Positions 23,200 to 34,578 of a stretch of 64,000 bases of DNA are shown piece by piece. How positions within the stretch are numbered: the first letter of the stretch is position 1; each line of letters begins with the position of its first letter. The notes beneath the pieces were generated by a model. That model worked only from the letters and a program-made list of their open reading frames with translations. It searched no databases and was not told the origin of the DNA. The DNA comes from Chrysopilus asiliformis (Eukaryota > Arthropoda > Insecta > Diptera > Rhagionidae): the NCBI GenBank assembly GCA_964034945.1, contig OZ035960.1, positions 79,331,331 to 79,395,330 of the forward strand, read 5' to 3'. The translations under genes were made by a program, and so were the position numbers.

Positions 23200-24615
23200 C
23201 AAGGTATTAAAGAAAGCAATTCTTGGGTAAAGCTCAATATTTTACAACACTGGATCTAACAAATGGTTTTCACCAGATACATCTAAAAGCTGAAGATAGA
23301 TGTAAAACGGCATTCTCTACTTCATTTGACCATTATGAATTTCTTAGAATGCCTTTTGGACTAAAGAATGGTTCTGCAACTTTTTAGAGGCTGATGAATT
23401 CAATTCTCCGTGACTACATAAATAAAATATGTGTAGTGTACTTGGATGATATCTTGATTTTCAGCACCTCTCTCTAAGAACAGTTACTAAATATCTGCAC
23501 AGTTTTGATGCGGATACGTCTTGGATTTTGGTTATAGGGGTACAAAGTAGAAAATCTGCTTGCTGCCATGATAACAAATTTGCAATCGATGATACTCGAT
23601 AGTTTGTGGTGACATATCAACAGAAACTGTATTATAAAATACGGCCTACATCAAAGCATTGTTTAGGGTATTTTGTTATGTTAAACTATGTTCAATTATC
23701 TTTTTAAGAATCAAAATCTAAATGTTCACTGCCGCTGTTATGCTGTGTTTGCTGCTTGTAGTACAGATTTGACATTTATACTCTTTATGCTTTCTTTCTG
23801 TGTATTTTTTTATGCTTTCTCTTTCATTCTCTAAAGAGAGAAATTTTGAGCTCCGCGGTACTGTTCGTAAGAGTCGGAATTATCGATGCACATTTTTCGT
23901 TCTTCCCCCTAAGTTAAGAACGAAATTGTTTCTATTTAAGTTTTCGCTCCTTGTTCAAAGCGGTTTGTGGGTCTCGCATAAAAATGAATGAAAGCCTCGA
24001 GCGATGGCTATTGGGTATGATGAACACACATGTATAAGTATGTATTTTATTAGTAAGGGAGCGATATTTCCCTGAAGGCATTAAAGTTCTGTTCTCAAAG
24101 AACGTAAAAACAAAACGCAAATGTAAAGATCTTAAGAGCAAGACGTAAAAATCATAATTTCGTTCCCCATATTGCTGAATTTCGTTCTCTAGAGAGAGAT
24201 TTTTATTTTCCATTGATTTCAATTCCTCCTTGGGATCAGAACTAAAGACTAGAAATGAGAGCGTTTTGAACACTGTATGCATGATATTTATTTCATACTT
24301 CTCTTACCAATTATAAATAAAATTATTTTTAAATAAAAATTTGTTTCCTTAATTTCCTTTTCACTAAAATTTCTTACTTAAATATCTATTGGCGATCGTT
24401 GTAGGCGGATTCACATCTTCTGGCCATCTCTACGAGACAGACACCTTCTTTTTGAAAGACTGGGAAAAGCAATGCTAAAAGTGCAGGTAGATAAACGTAA
24501 CTTTCTCCGAAAAGAGACCGATTTATGGACCACAAATTAACTCCTGAAGGTGTCAAACTAAATCCGTCGAAAATTCAAGTAATACACAGTTTAAAACTCC
24601 CAACTACCCAAAAAT
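23200..24615 (+). pseudogene. Gypsy element 2 reverse transcriptase pieces
   Basis: 23225-23500 reads, across frames, [30 protein letters not shown] and VVYLDDILIF (YLDD motif). An in-frame TAG follows SATF. After an insertion, about 24470-24615 continues with KLTPEGVKLNPSKIQ, the connection to RNase H. It is not translatable as one product. Confidence 0.75.
23520..24400. other. Insertion in gypsy element 2, not recognised
   Basis: The segment separates two RT pieces. It contains TTCTCTAAAGAGAGAAATTT near 23830 and GTTCTCTAGAGAGAGATTTT near 24190, two similar short palindromic words. Overlapping ORFs show no domain I can name. Confidence 0.35.
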
Positions 24616-24619
24616 AAAT

Positions 24620-25785
24620 CAAATAATTTTGTAATAGATTTTTTTTTGGGAAGGATCGCTCAATTGGTGTGCACCTTGCTACTTGGTACGATTGCGGAAT
24701 ATTGTTTACAACTAGTGATCACTTAGATCGCTGGAATAGATTTCTTTATTCTTTTGCCAGATGTTAGTTCATTATATAAAATAAAATAGAAGTTTTAGTT
24801 TGATAGAATTCGAAACCACGAAGTAAAAGAGAAACAAATGGTTCAGGAGTCGGTCAAGTTAAATCCGAGTTAAATTCAAATAAATTGGTGATCATTATTA
24901 TCTCGAAGCACTTACGTAATTAAAAATATCGAGAATTTTTTTTAAAAAGGGAATCATCTTTAGTGATCACCCGAAATTTTTAAGAAGTTTTTTTTATTAA
25001 ATTCCGTGAAATTGGAGAAGTTAAACTTCTTGGGTTAAATTCATGATTGCGCTATTATTTGTAAGTATCGAATATAAAAATAGAATATTCGAGGGAAAAA
25101 GAGTGTAATCAGGATTTTTTCAAAGATGGCCCAGTAAATTAATCGGGAATGGGGATAAGGATCCCAATGCCAATAATCTGCAATTAATTGTTGCTAAGGA
25201 CGAGGTTTATTAATATTGCTGTTTGGATGGATAAGAAGTTCCACGAGTCACTAATGACGAAAAATTTGATTTATTCGACGCTGGACCTTTGAGGATCGAT
25301 CTGGAAGAGAAGATTGTTGTCGTTGACTTCGCACCGAATTATTATTTCATTTATTTCATCAAATTATAATTTTGTTTCTTAATAAGCACACATTGTCACC
25401 TGACCCAAATGCATTTGGTACCGGGATAACTTTAAGTAGTTAAGTTTTTTTTTATTAATTTAAAACCATTTTTCATCACTTGAATTAAATACGAATTGGA
25501 TATGGAATTTGTAATTTGCAAAGCTTACTGCACTGGAATAAATTGTGGTTTATGAAGTTTTTTAGAGTTAATAATTCGGAAGGTTGAAGGTCAAAAGTGG
25601 CGAATTAGGGAGGGTTTTCGAAGGTCTAGAGTCCGCGATACGGTATTTTTATTTTCCCACGCCCAACCGTCGAGCTTGGCTGGAGGCATTAGATATCGGA
25701 AGGGAAGGAATATTGCAAGCTCTGAGGACACTGATCAAAGTCAATTTGATCACGTCCTGGCGCCCTTGATTTTCGCACGTTCCTT
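24620..25785. other. Insertion in gypsy element 2, LTR-like
   Basis: It separates the RT end from the RNase H start. TTGGTGATCATTATTATCTC at about 24882 resembles an LTR/primer-binding-site junction, so this may be a fragment of another LTR element. A 61-codon ORF (25584-25769) has no recognised motif. Confidence 0.35.
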
Positions 25786-25789
25786 TTGT

Positions 25790-26090
25790 TCCGGAGTGTC
25801 GTTACAATTTCTTGCAGTCACCGGTTGCTACCGAAAACTTATAAAAGACTTTGCAAAAATTGCACACCCCTTAACAATATATTTAAAGAAAAATGCTCGC
25901 ATAAACGCTAATAACCCGAACTTTATTGCAGCCTTTGAAATTAACAGAACTGATTACTAATCACCCTATACTTTGCTACCCCAATTTTAATAAAAAATTT
26001 AAACTTATAACTGATGCACGAAACTTTGCAATCGAGGCCATTTGAACCCAAAAAGATCAGCCCATTTCATATGCCTTTCGATTTTTTTTT
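25790..26090 (+). pseudogene. Gypsy element 2 RNase H region
   Basis: FLAVTGCYRKLIKDFAKIAH (degenerate SFLGLxGYYRKFI) is followed by a TDARNFAIEA-like text and PISYAF. The frame is broken at 25960. The first RNase H Asp (TDA) is still visible in a shifted frame. Confidence 0.65.
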
Positions 26091-26221
26091 AAACATATGT
26101 AAGCTTTCGTGACATATTTTTCGAAAGTGTCGAAAATTTAGACAAATCCTTTTCGTTTATTATTCTTCAAACAAGAAAATATTTAAAAAATCCTAAACCA
26201 AAAAATTAAACAAGTAAACAT

Positions 26222-27110
26222 GGTTGAAAGTAACGATGAATCCGTCGATGTACAAACTGCTCACTCTCAAGGAGAACCTCGAAGATTACATTCCGATTCT
26301 CGATACTGTCCCTGATAGATTTAAGATCTAAATATTTTTTGTAGAGATAAAAGAAAACGAATATGAAATGACAGTGAATATTGATAAAAGCGATATTCTG
26401 AATCGAAAATATTTAAAAACCGGAAAAATTGCAATATATACAAGTCTGAGTGATCACGATTATAATGTATTACAACCGAAGCTAATATAAATATTTCCAA
26501 ATCGTAATATTATAAAATTTGTCAAATGCCGTCACTTTGCCAGCGATATTGAAGACGAACAGATACTGAAAAAACAAAGTTTCATAATAACGAAAGCCGA
26601 CATTCTGGAATCATTTCCACATACGAAATTTTTGTGATACATGCTCTTAGGAAAATATGATCGGATACCAGTCAATAAGAATTTCATCTCACGCAGACAA
26701 CTTCCACTCTAAATGAAATTGTACATATTGATGTATACGTCAATAACAAAAACTCTTTCATTAATTTCATAGACAAATTCTCAAAATTTGCAACTAGTTT
26801 TCACCTAGAAGACAGAAATAGTCGCGCCCTAGTTGAGAAATTGAATCAATTCATCTCAATCTACGGAAAACTCAAAAAAGTAGTACGAATTCAAGTGTAA
26901 AAATGTTGAGGAATTCTGTCGAAAGAATAACATAGAATTTCACATTACAAAATTCAATAGCCATACTGGATATGTCGACATCGAGAGACTAAATAACACC
27001 TTAACCGAGAAAAAAAATTCTAAATATTGAACACAGACAACCCATTAAAATTCAAATCATATACGCTAATTGGAGGGCTCAGAATAGAAGTGGATTAAGT
27101 CCAGAAAATA
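26222..27110 (+). pseudogene. Gypsy element 2 linker and integrase core
   Basis: Pieces include MTVNIDKSDILNRKYLKT, VHIDVYVNNKNSFINFIDKF and FHITKFNSHTGYVDIERLNN, the last being the DDE Glu region in the variant typical of 17.6/297-like pols. Stops and shifts are frequent. The HHCC finger is not clearly seen. Confidence 0.65.
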
Positions 27111-28034
27111 AAATGTTGAGAAATTAAGCGGTAAAGTTTTTATATCCCTATTAATTCGAAAATAAATATTAATACAAATTGGTAAGTTAGATGTTATATT
27201 TTACCAAGGCTGAGTTACAAAATATATTGGGGTGTTGTAGTAACTTTAAAAATCAAATCGTTTGAAAAAAAAAGAAAATAACGTTAAGTGGATTTAATGC
27301 ATTTTGGTACTGAAACAATTTTTTTTTCTCAGCTATCAATTGAAATACAGCTCACAAATGTAGTTACGCAGGAAGTAGGACTTGAAACTTTTTTGTACTG
27401 AATTCACTAATACTATTACACACTCTAGCACAGTGATTCTTAACCTTTTTAAAGTCAGGGAGCACTTTTGATCTGAAGAAAAATTCGCGGAGCACAAAAA
27501 TCAAAGAGTCAAAAAACCAACAGACATAACTTTTATTAAACATAACAAAAGCTATAATTGCCAATCTGGGAATTATTGAAAACCCGTATGGTGATCTTCG
27601 TATCAAAATTCCACTTTGAGTCAAACTTTCCAATAAGATTTTTTTAAATTTATTCCAATCGGATTTTGATGTATGGGAGATTTATGTAGAATCATATTCT
27701 AAACAACTTTTGGTCTTGCACTTTTTTGATCAAATTCACCGTTTTTGAAATATTCAGAAAAAACGTTTTCGTTCAATGGTCAGTTTTTGCCCATGAACGA
27801 ACTTAGCCTCGCATTTTACGAAAAACAAACACGCGCAAAATTTCAAGTCTGTAGCTCAATCCGTGCGCCCGCAATCCGCGCCACAGACGGACGGACAGAC
27901 GGACGGACATACGGACAGACGGACAAGCAAAAATCATTTTTTTTATCATTCTAAACATACTGGTGTAATTCATTTTTGTGTGTGATGACGGGATCTTGGC
28001 GTTACAAACGGTAAGGCAAAGTTAGTATACCCTT

Positions 28035-28494
28035 TGTTATGGTTCTGGTTTAGTCTTTTTCTTTTAGATATTAATACACTTTAATTATTTAGCAATATTT
28101 TATTATTCAAAATGTTTACAATTTGACACTTAACTTTATACGTTAAAATAATATTGTACTTATACTTTAGATATTTTAATATTATACTTTCTACTTAAAG
28201 ATTTACGATGGGAGTCAAGTCTTCGAGTACTGGTCATCTCGAGGTTAGGAAAAGATCTGATCTTTAATATTGAATAAATTTACTTGGAAGCATAGCGATT
28301 GAGTCAATGGTTTTTGTTAAAATGCTTGCGTGTCAAAATATTCGTTTTCTTATCGATGAGGATGTTTACTTTGATTTTATTACTTGGATATCGATGTCGA
28401 TAATTAAGCGGTGGTCCACTTGAAATATTTCTTGGAGATTGAAATTGTTTATAAATGAAAATATTTAGTAACTGATATAGGGTGGTCCATAACA
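28035..28494 (-). repeat. Errantivirus 3' LTR
   Basis: It is bounded by the inverted octamer TGTTATGG...CCATAACA. Length 460 bp, the same as the LTR at 36123-36582. Confidence 0.95.
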
Positions 28495-28506
28495 CCTTCC
28501 CCCTTG
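28495..28506 (-). other. Polypurine tract
   Basis: On the minus strand a CCAAGGGGGAAGG run abuts the 3' LTR, the expected plus-strand primer site. Confidence 0.85.
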
Positions 28507-28524
28507 GATTTGACGAATGATATA

Positions 28525-30490
28525 TTATTCGTCAAACGATAAACTTCCTGCTCTTCCCGCTATTGCGCGTCTTCCTAATGTCATTTTTCTTTTCGGGATT
28601 CTCTCGATTTCTTGACTCAAAGGTTCTAATTGTATGTTTTCTTGATTTCTTTCATAACGAACCGGTAAGTTATTATATTGATTTACCACTACGGATTTAC
28701 AACAGCAACAATTCTTATTTATTTGTAATTGCTTAGGTAAATATGGTTTAATACAATTATAAAATTTTAATAAAATGATTATTGATATAATAAAAATTAT
28801 TGTAAATATAATGTACGTAAAATAATTTCCATATCGTACTATATGTGGCTCATTGTGTATTTGATCAATTCGATCATTAAGAGAATTTAATTTATGTGAG
28901 GCCACGTTTAAATCTTCTAGTTTAATATTTGACAAATTAATATGTTCGAGGTAAAAATTCAAATCGGTTTTATTTGTTTTTTCTGTTTCACAACAAATAT
29001 CTTCTATGATATTAACTTTTGGAATAACATAATGAAATTCATTGACAATTTCGCTCTTAGCGACTAGTTGGGTTTTGGTTGAATAAACTCTACATCCTGG
29101 CTTCAGGTATAACATTCCTGTTTTTGATATTGTTTTTTCTATGAGTAAATTTTTACATGATATTGTTAATAATTGTGGTGTACTTAATACATAGATCCAT
29201 GTATTCATTAATACACTCTGCCAAATCTCTAAGTTGCCAATCAAATATCTTGTTTTACAATCTTTTGGAATCTTTAAATTGATTTCGGTTAATAAAGAAA
29301 TTTCACAAATTGGATTATTTAAAGTTACATACATTACATGATTTTCACAAAGATATCGAGTTTGATTGATTATTTTACAGTTACTCAAATCTTTAACCCG
29401 TACATAGTTCAATTTATTTTTGGAAACTATTAAATATTTAAAATCTGATTCTATAAATATATATGTCTTCTGATCGTTATGTGGAATAGGTAAAGGAATC
29501 AAATGGTAGACGTGATAATCTAACTCGTCAATTATCGGAATATTTATAACAAATATTAATTTATTAGATCGATATGCGTATTGTATTTTGCTAGTTTCGT
29601 AATATAGATTCATTTTATTGATTTGTAACTCAAAGGGAAATGCTTTACCGCTTGGTAAATTTTGTAGACCTTTTCGTAGTTCAATTAAAAATGTTTCCGG
29701 ACTGATCAAACTTGGATGTATAATATTGTTTTTTCCAAAAAGAATTATACTTATTATTTCGTTTAATTCGACTTCCAATTCGTTTAATATATACCCGATC
29801 ATAGTAAGATATTCTAATATTTCTGTATCTAAATCTTGATTCTTGTTAATAGTTTCTTGTTGAAAAATGAAAGAATTTAACTTATCAATATTGTCGTTTA
29901 AATGTTTTTCACTATATTTTAATTTTGAAATTGATTCATTAAAATTTGATATGGTTGATTTCACAACATTTATCTGTTCTTTCAATAAAGATTGCATGTT
30001 TGCCTCGTCACCTTCGACTTTCTCAATTGCTTCGTCATAATACTGTGCATCATTAGAGTCCATTGTACCAAAAAGAAATTTAGCGGCTGAACCAATAAAA
30101 TTTAGCAAACCTCTTTTGCTTTTACTTGTTCCAATTATGTTATTGATTGTATTTTCTTTTTTTATCAATGACGGCATCTGAACATGAAAAAACTTTAATG
30201 TCTGAGCACAATATAACTTAGAATGTTCTGTAGTTGTTAAGTCGCATATTTTTATAGATTTCTTTAATATTATTTTAGCAAAGTTTAATTTTTCCGAATA
30301 ATTCTTTATATTGATGTATGTCACTAGCTTCAAGTGATCTGAGTATAAATTTGCAATGCCAATGTTTTCGTAGAAAATACCACTCCCTGAATCAATAGGT
30401 GTAATCCTATAAGGATCCTCGATATTTTCTCCTCTTACGGATATTGTGAAGATAGAGATAATAATTAAGATTCTGTAATTGTAAAAGGTT
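28525..30490 (-). CDS. env: Errantivirus envelope (env)
   Basis: The open frame runs from about 30490 to the stop at 28525. The frame upstream of 30333 encodes a hydrophobic stretch that looks like a signal peptide, so the protein probably begins at a spliced leader and not at the TTG at 30333. It overlaps the pol end by about 25 nt. Counting from 30333, a basic furin-type site lies at residues 71-74, directly followed by a glycine-rich hydrophobic fusion-peptide-like segment (75-90); this is the layout of insect errantivirus and baculovirus F-type envelopes. A membrane segment spans about 504-524 with a cytoplasmic tail of about 75 residues. No stop interrupts it. Confidence 0.9.
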
Positions 30491-33400
30491 TAAGTAAGTT
30501 GGAATGAATCTTTTGGGTTTTATTTTTTATTTGAATGATTATATTATTTTTATCGCAGATTTTTATAACTTTAAATGGGCCTTTCCAGTTTGGAGATAAC
30601 TTTTTAGATAAACCTGTTTTAATTATATTTTGTTTCATTAAAACTAAATCTCCTATTTTATAATTTTGATTGGAGATTTTGCGATCATAATACTTTTTAC
30701 TTGTTTCTTTGGAATTGTTTATATTTTCTCTGGCTTTTTCAAAGGTTTTGTTTAATTTTAATTTGAGTTGGCTGATATATGAATCATAAGTATATCTAAA
30801 TTCTGGAGATGCAGTTATTGAACTTGGTAATACTGGCTTTTGTCCAAAAACGAGTTCGTAAGGACTGAATTTAGTAGTTGAATGAACTGCGGTGTTATAT
30901 GCGAACATTGCCAAAGGAACATATTCGTCCCAGTCTGATTGTTTATCATTTATATAATGTTTTAAATAATCTTTTAATGTTGAATGCGATCTTTCTAATG
31001 CGCCGTTAGATTGTGGGTGATATATTGAAGTATTAAGTAATTTTATATGGAATAATTTGGATAAATCTTTCATGAGTTGTGATGTAAAATCTGAACCGTG
31101 ATCGGTTAGTATGAACTTTGGTATTCCAAATTTTGTTAAGAACTTCAATAATTCGTTAGCTATTGTTTGAGATTCGTGGTTTGGAATTGGATATGCATCG
31201 GAAAATTTAGTTAAGTCATCTTGTAACGTTAAAATAAAGCGATTACCCTGTTCTGTTATCGGTAAAGGTCCTACGATATCTAAACTAATCTTTTCAAACG
31301 CAAAACTTGCAGTAGATGTGATTTCCATAGGAGCTTTATTAGTTCTTCTCGAGGTTTTGTTTATTTGACATGATTTACAACCCTTTATGTATTTCTTAAC
31401 ATCTTTTTTCATATTGGGCCATTTATAATATTGCTTTAGTTTGTGATATGTTTTGTGGTAACCATTATGTCCACTATTTGGAATATCATGAAATTCTTTT
31501 AGAATTTTAGGTATCTCTTCCTCTTTAGGATTTATTATTTTACCATGAAATATATTGATTCTAATATTTTCATTTCGAAATACAAATTTGATTATATCTC
31601 GTAATTTGTTATAATTGAATTGATTGAATGCGTCCACTGGATTCGGAAAATTTATTTCATCACCCTTTTCTTTATTCAATATATTCTTTAAATTCCGCAG
31701 ACAATAAAAAAAATCTTTGTATGAGGGTTTTTCAAAAAAATTGTATTTTAAATAACAATGATATATAATTTGTTTCGGATTTATGTTGGATTTATCAATG
31801 TCGTATAATTCATTGGTTTTATTCAAAATTTCCTCCTTGTTTGCACATTTGTCCAGAAGGTATTGCATATGAGGATTTTGTTCGTCTTTATCTAGTGCTG
31901 TAAAATATGCAATGCTTGTTTTTATCGTTTCTATAGAGCTATCAACATCGTTAAAATCATAAACGTTTGCTTCCATAGAATTATAATAAAACTTTACATA
32001 ATCTTCGAAAGTATCTTCGAATTGATTCATTGAAAAAATGGTTTCGTCATTAGAACTTTGTCTTACTTGTATACGAGAAAGAGCATCAGCATTTGAATTT
32101 ACTCTTCCTGCTTTATATATTATTTCGTAATCAAATTCCTCAAGTTTCAGTCTCCATCTAATGAGTTTACTCCCTGGGTCTTTGACATTAAATAACCATG
32201 TGAGAGGCCTATGATCAGTTACGATCTTAAATTTTCTTCCATATAAGTATGGTCGAAATGTTTGAATAGCCCACACGATTGCTAAAAGTTCTCTTTCTGT
32301 TGTATTGTAATTTGATTCTGCCCTATTCAGTGTACGACTGGCATAGGAAATTGGCAGATCCATTTTTTCGTCATTCAACTGACTTAACACTGCACCTATT
32401 GCAAAGTTAGAAGCATCAGTTGTAACAATGAATTCCTTTTCAAAATTCGGATACTGAAGTATCGGAGCAGAAATTAATTTCTCTTTTAATAAATTGAAAG
32501 ATTCATTTTGTTCTACGCTCCATTCAAACTTTACGTCTTTCCGAAGTAGCTTTGTCAATGGCTTAGTTATTTTTGAGAAATTCTCTATAAATTTCCTATA
32601 ATAACCGCATAATCCAAGGAATGATTTAATTTGTTTGGGGTTTTTAGGAGTTGGAAAATCCTTTACGGCTTGAACTTTTTCTTCATTAGGGGATACACCA
32701 TTTTCTGATATTACATGACCTAAATAGTTTACCTCATTGCGCATAAACTCACATTTTAATGGTTCTAGCTTCAAATTTGCTTCTTTAACTTTTTCGAAGA
32801 TTTGCTTTAATTTTTGTTCATGATCTCTTATAGAATTTGCGTATATGACAATATCGTCAAGGTACACGAAACAGATAATACCTTGTAGACCTGATAAAAT
32901 GGAATTCATAAGCCTTTGGAAGGTTGCAGGTGCGTTTTTTAATCCAAATGGCATTCTAAGATATTCATAGTGACCAAGAGGTGTAGAAAACGCAGTTTTT
33001 GCACGATCCTCAGGTTTCATGTTTACCTGATGAAAACCACTAGCGAGGTCTAGTGTAGTAAAGTACTTTGAAGAACCAAGTTGATCTAGTATCTCAGTAA
33101 TATTTGGTAACGGAAATGCGTCTGGAATAGTTACATTATTTAACTTGCGATAATCAATGACAACTCGCCATTTCATTTTACCAGATGCGTCTTTTTTCTT
33201 AGGGACAACCCATAAAGGAGCGGACCATGGTGAAGTTGATGGTTGGATAATATTATCTTTTAGCATTTTATTAATTTGATCATTGACTTCGGATTTATGT
33301 ATTTCTGGATATCTATAGGTTTTCGCGGCAATAGGACATTTTTCTGAAATTATTATTTCATGTTGTATGGAATTTGTATGAGATAAAGGTTCTCCTTCTA

Positions 33401-33599
33401 AATGAAATATGTCTTGGTACTCTGAGCAAATTTGAAATAAGGATTTCTTCTCTTCTTCGTTCAAATGTTCAGTTCGTATCACCTCTTTTAGTTTTTTAAA
33501 TCTATTACCTTGTAATAGAAATTTACTGGTTTGAAATTTCATATTATTTTCTGACTTTCCCATAAAATAAATTTCCTTCGGAATTGGATCAATTTTCAC
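30465..33599 (-). CDS. pol: Errantivirus pol: RT, RNase H, integrase (3' part of broken pol)
   Basis: An uninterrupted 1044-codon frame. Reverse transcriptase occupies about 120-300, with the catalytic YLDD at 246-249. RNase H covers about 390-505, starting at TTDAS. The integrase zinc finger has His 704 and 711 and Cys 741 and 744; the DDE core residues are Asp 774, Asp 833 and Glu 869. A GPF/Y-type module lies near 1007. The apparent start at 33599 is only where the frame reopens left of the inserted MITE (33642-33872); the natural pol is read by frameshifting from gag. The enzyme motifs are intact, but the protease part is separated from this section. Confidence 0.92.
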   Translation of the reverse strand: MKIDPIPKEIYFMGKSENNMKFQTSKFLLQGNRFKKLKEVIRTEHLNEEEKKSLFQICSEYQDIFHLEGEPLSHTNSIQHEIIISEKCPIAAKTYRYPEIHKSEVNDQINKMLKDNIIQPSTSPWSAPLWVVPKKKDASGKMKWRVVIDYRKLNNVTIPDAFPLPNITEILDQLGSSKYFTTLDLASGFHQVNMKPEDRAKTAFSTPLGHYEYLRMPFGLKNAPATFQRLMNSILSGLQGIICFVYLDDIVIYANSIRDHEQKLKQIFEKVKEANLKLEPLKCEFMRNEVNYLGHVISENGVSPNEEKVQAVKDFPTPKNPKQIKSFLGLCGYYRKFIENFSKITKPLTKLLRKDVKFEWSVEQNESFNLLKEKLISAPILQYPNFEKEFIVTTDASNFAIGAVLSQLNDEKMDLPISYASRTLNRAESNYNTTERELLAIVWAIQTFRPYLYGRKFKIVTDHRPLTWLFNVKDPGSKLIRWRLKLEEFDYEIIYKAGRVNSNADALSRIQVRQSSNDETIFSMNQFEDTFEDYVKFYYNSMEANVYDFNDVDSSIETIKTSIAYFTALDKDEQNPHMQYLLDKCANKEEILNKTNELYDIDKSNINPKQIIYHCYLKYNFFEKPSYKDFFYCLRNLKNILNKEKGDEINFPNPVDAFNQFNYNKLRDIIKFVFRNENIRINIFHGKIINPKEEEIPKILKEFHDIPNSGHNGYHKTYHKLKQYYKWPNMKKDVKKYIKGCKSCQINKTSRRTNKAPMEITSTASFAFEKISLDIVGPLPITEQGNRFILTLQDDLTKFSDAYPIPNHESQTIANELLKFLTKFGIPKFILTDHGSDFTSQLMKDLSKLFHIKLLNTSIYHPQSNGALERSHSTLKDYLKHYINDKQSDWDEYVPLAMFAYNTAVHSTTKFSPYELVFGQKPVLPSSITASPEFRYTYDSYISQLKLKLNKTFEKARENINNSKETSKKYYDRKISNQNYKIGDLVLMKQNIIKTGLSKKLSPNWKGPFKVIKICDKNNIIIQIKNKTQKIHSNLLKPFTITES

Positions 33600-33641
33600 A
33601 TTTAATTCTTTAATTTGAACATTTTCGTCGTTTATATTTAA

Positions 33642-33872
33642 CCCTCTAGCCGGAATGCCCGCCTTAAGGCGGGCTTCAAGGAATTCGCTTGTTTATAACG
33701 GGTAACAATTTTAATCGCCGGAAATCGCCGGAACGTCTTACACTGACTTTTGTAAGTTATCGCTTTACATGCTGGAAAAAATTTAGCCCTGTACGTTGTC
33801 TTGGTTACGGTCTGTCGCAAGTTGAAAGTCATATTTTAGTGCATTTTTCTCGGAAATATTCCGGTTAGAGGG
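33642..33872. mobile_element. 231-bp TTAA-flanked (piggyBac-type) MITE in pol
   Basis: TTAA is present at 33638-33641 and 33873-33876. The ends are CCCTCTAGCCGGAAT and inverted CCCTCTAACCGGAAT. CCC-starting ends with a TTAA target are diagnostic of the piggyBac superfamily. There is no coding content. It splits the errantivirus pol frame and is therefore the youngest event in this nest. Confidence 0.92.
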
Positions 33873-33876
33873 TTAA

Positions 33877-34578
33877 GATGGTCGCATATGCTTTATTATT
33901 TTTATTAACTTTAATAATTGCCCGACTTAAAAATATGCCTTTCACGATTTCCAATTGTGGAATAATACCTTCTTTTAATTCCGGATTTAAAATAACTATT
34001 TCAATTGGCGTAATTGATCGCGCCTTTAAATCAAAAACTTTATTTTCTGATTCTAAAATTTCGTTCGTAGGCAGTTTAATTATTTTATCGTTTAAAACGA
34101 TTTCTTTTTCGTTTTAAACGAATATTAATTTTAATTTTATGCTTCATTAAGAAGTCATTTCCAATTATTCCGTCTAAAGGAATATTATTTTCTCCTGAGA
34201 GAACATAAAATTTATGTGAGATCTTTTCTCCCCCAAGTTCCATGTTTAACCATAATGAGCCCACAGCTAAAGTGGATGAACACATGCCTTGCAAATTTAT
34301 TTGTTCCGCGCGGTTTATTTTTAAAGAACTTTTAATCGCACTTTCTTTAACTAGGCTAACGGAAGCACCTGTGTCTATTAAAAAGGTTAAAAATTTTGCT
34401 CGAGACGATGACGAGAAAGCTTTAATGTATAACCTATTTTCAAAAACATAATTAATTCTAAACGTCTTATTAATATTTTGCTTATTACTACAATATTCGA
34501 ATTTTTGATTTGTCTTTGATTTTTCTTCATTTCGACTTTGTGTTAAGTGTTGTTCCTCTGATAGGAACTGCCTTTCTC
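33877..34578 (-). pseudogene. pol: Errantivirus pol 5' part: protease region, frameshifted
   Basis: The pol frame is in the -1 phase relative to gag and continues past the gag stop (34543). A retropepsin active site (IDTGAS) lies at about 34364-34384 and GIIGNDFL, the second conserved protease block, near 34150. Somewhere within about 34095-34125, in an A-rich run, the frame changes by one base, so the protease frame stops at 34085 while the downstream frame is the one that runs to the MITE at 33877. With the MITE this is the second independent lesion in pol. Confidence 0.82.

Larger units (their letters stand above)
23146..27130 (+). mobile_element. Gypsy element 2, decayed pol
   Basis: RT, RNase H and integrase pieces occur in the correct order, separated by two unexplained insertions (about 23520-24400 and 24620-25785). 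Its pol text differs from gypsy element 1 and from the errantivirus at 28035, so it is a third lineage. Confidence 0.7.

Noticed and set aside
23800..24282. Candidate genes within the insertion of gypsy element 2
   Set aside because: ORFs on both strands overlap, have no recognised motif and the flanks give no gene structure.
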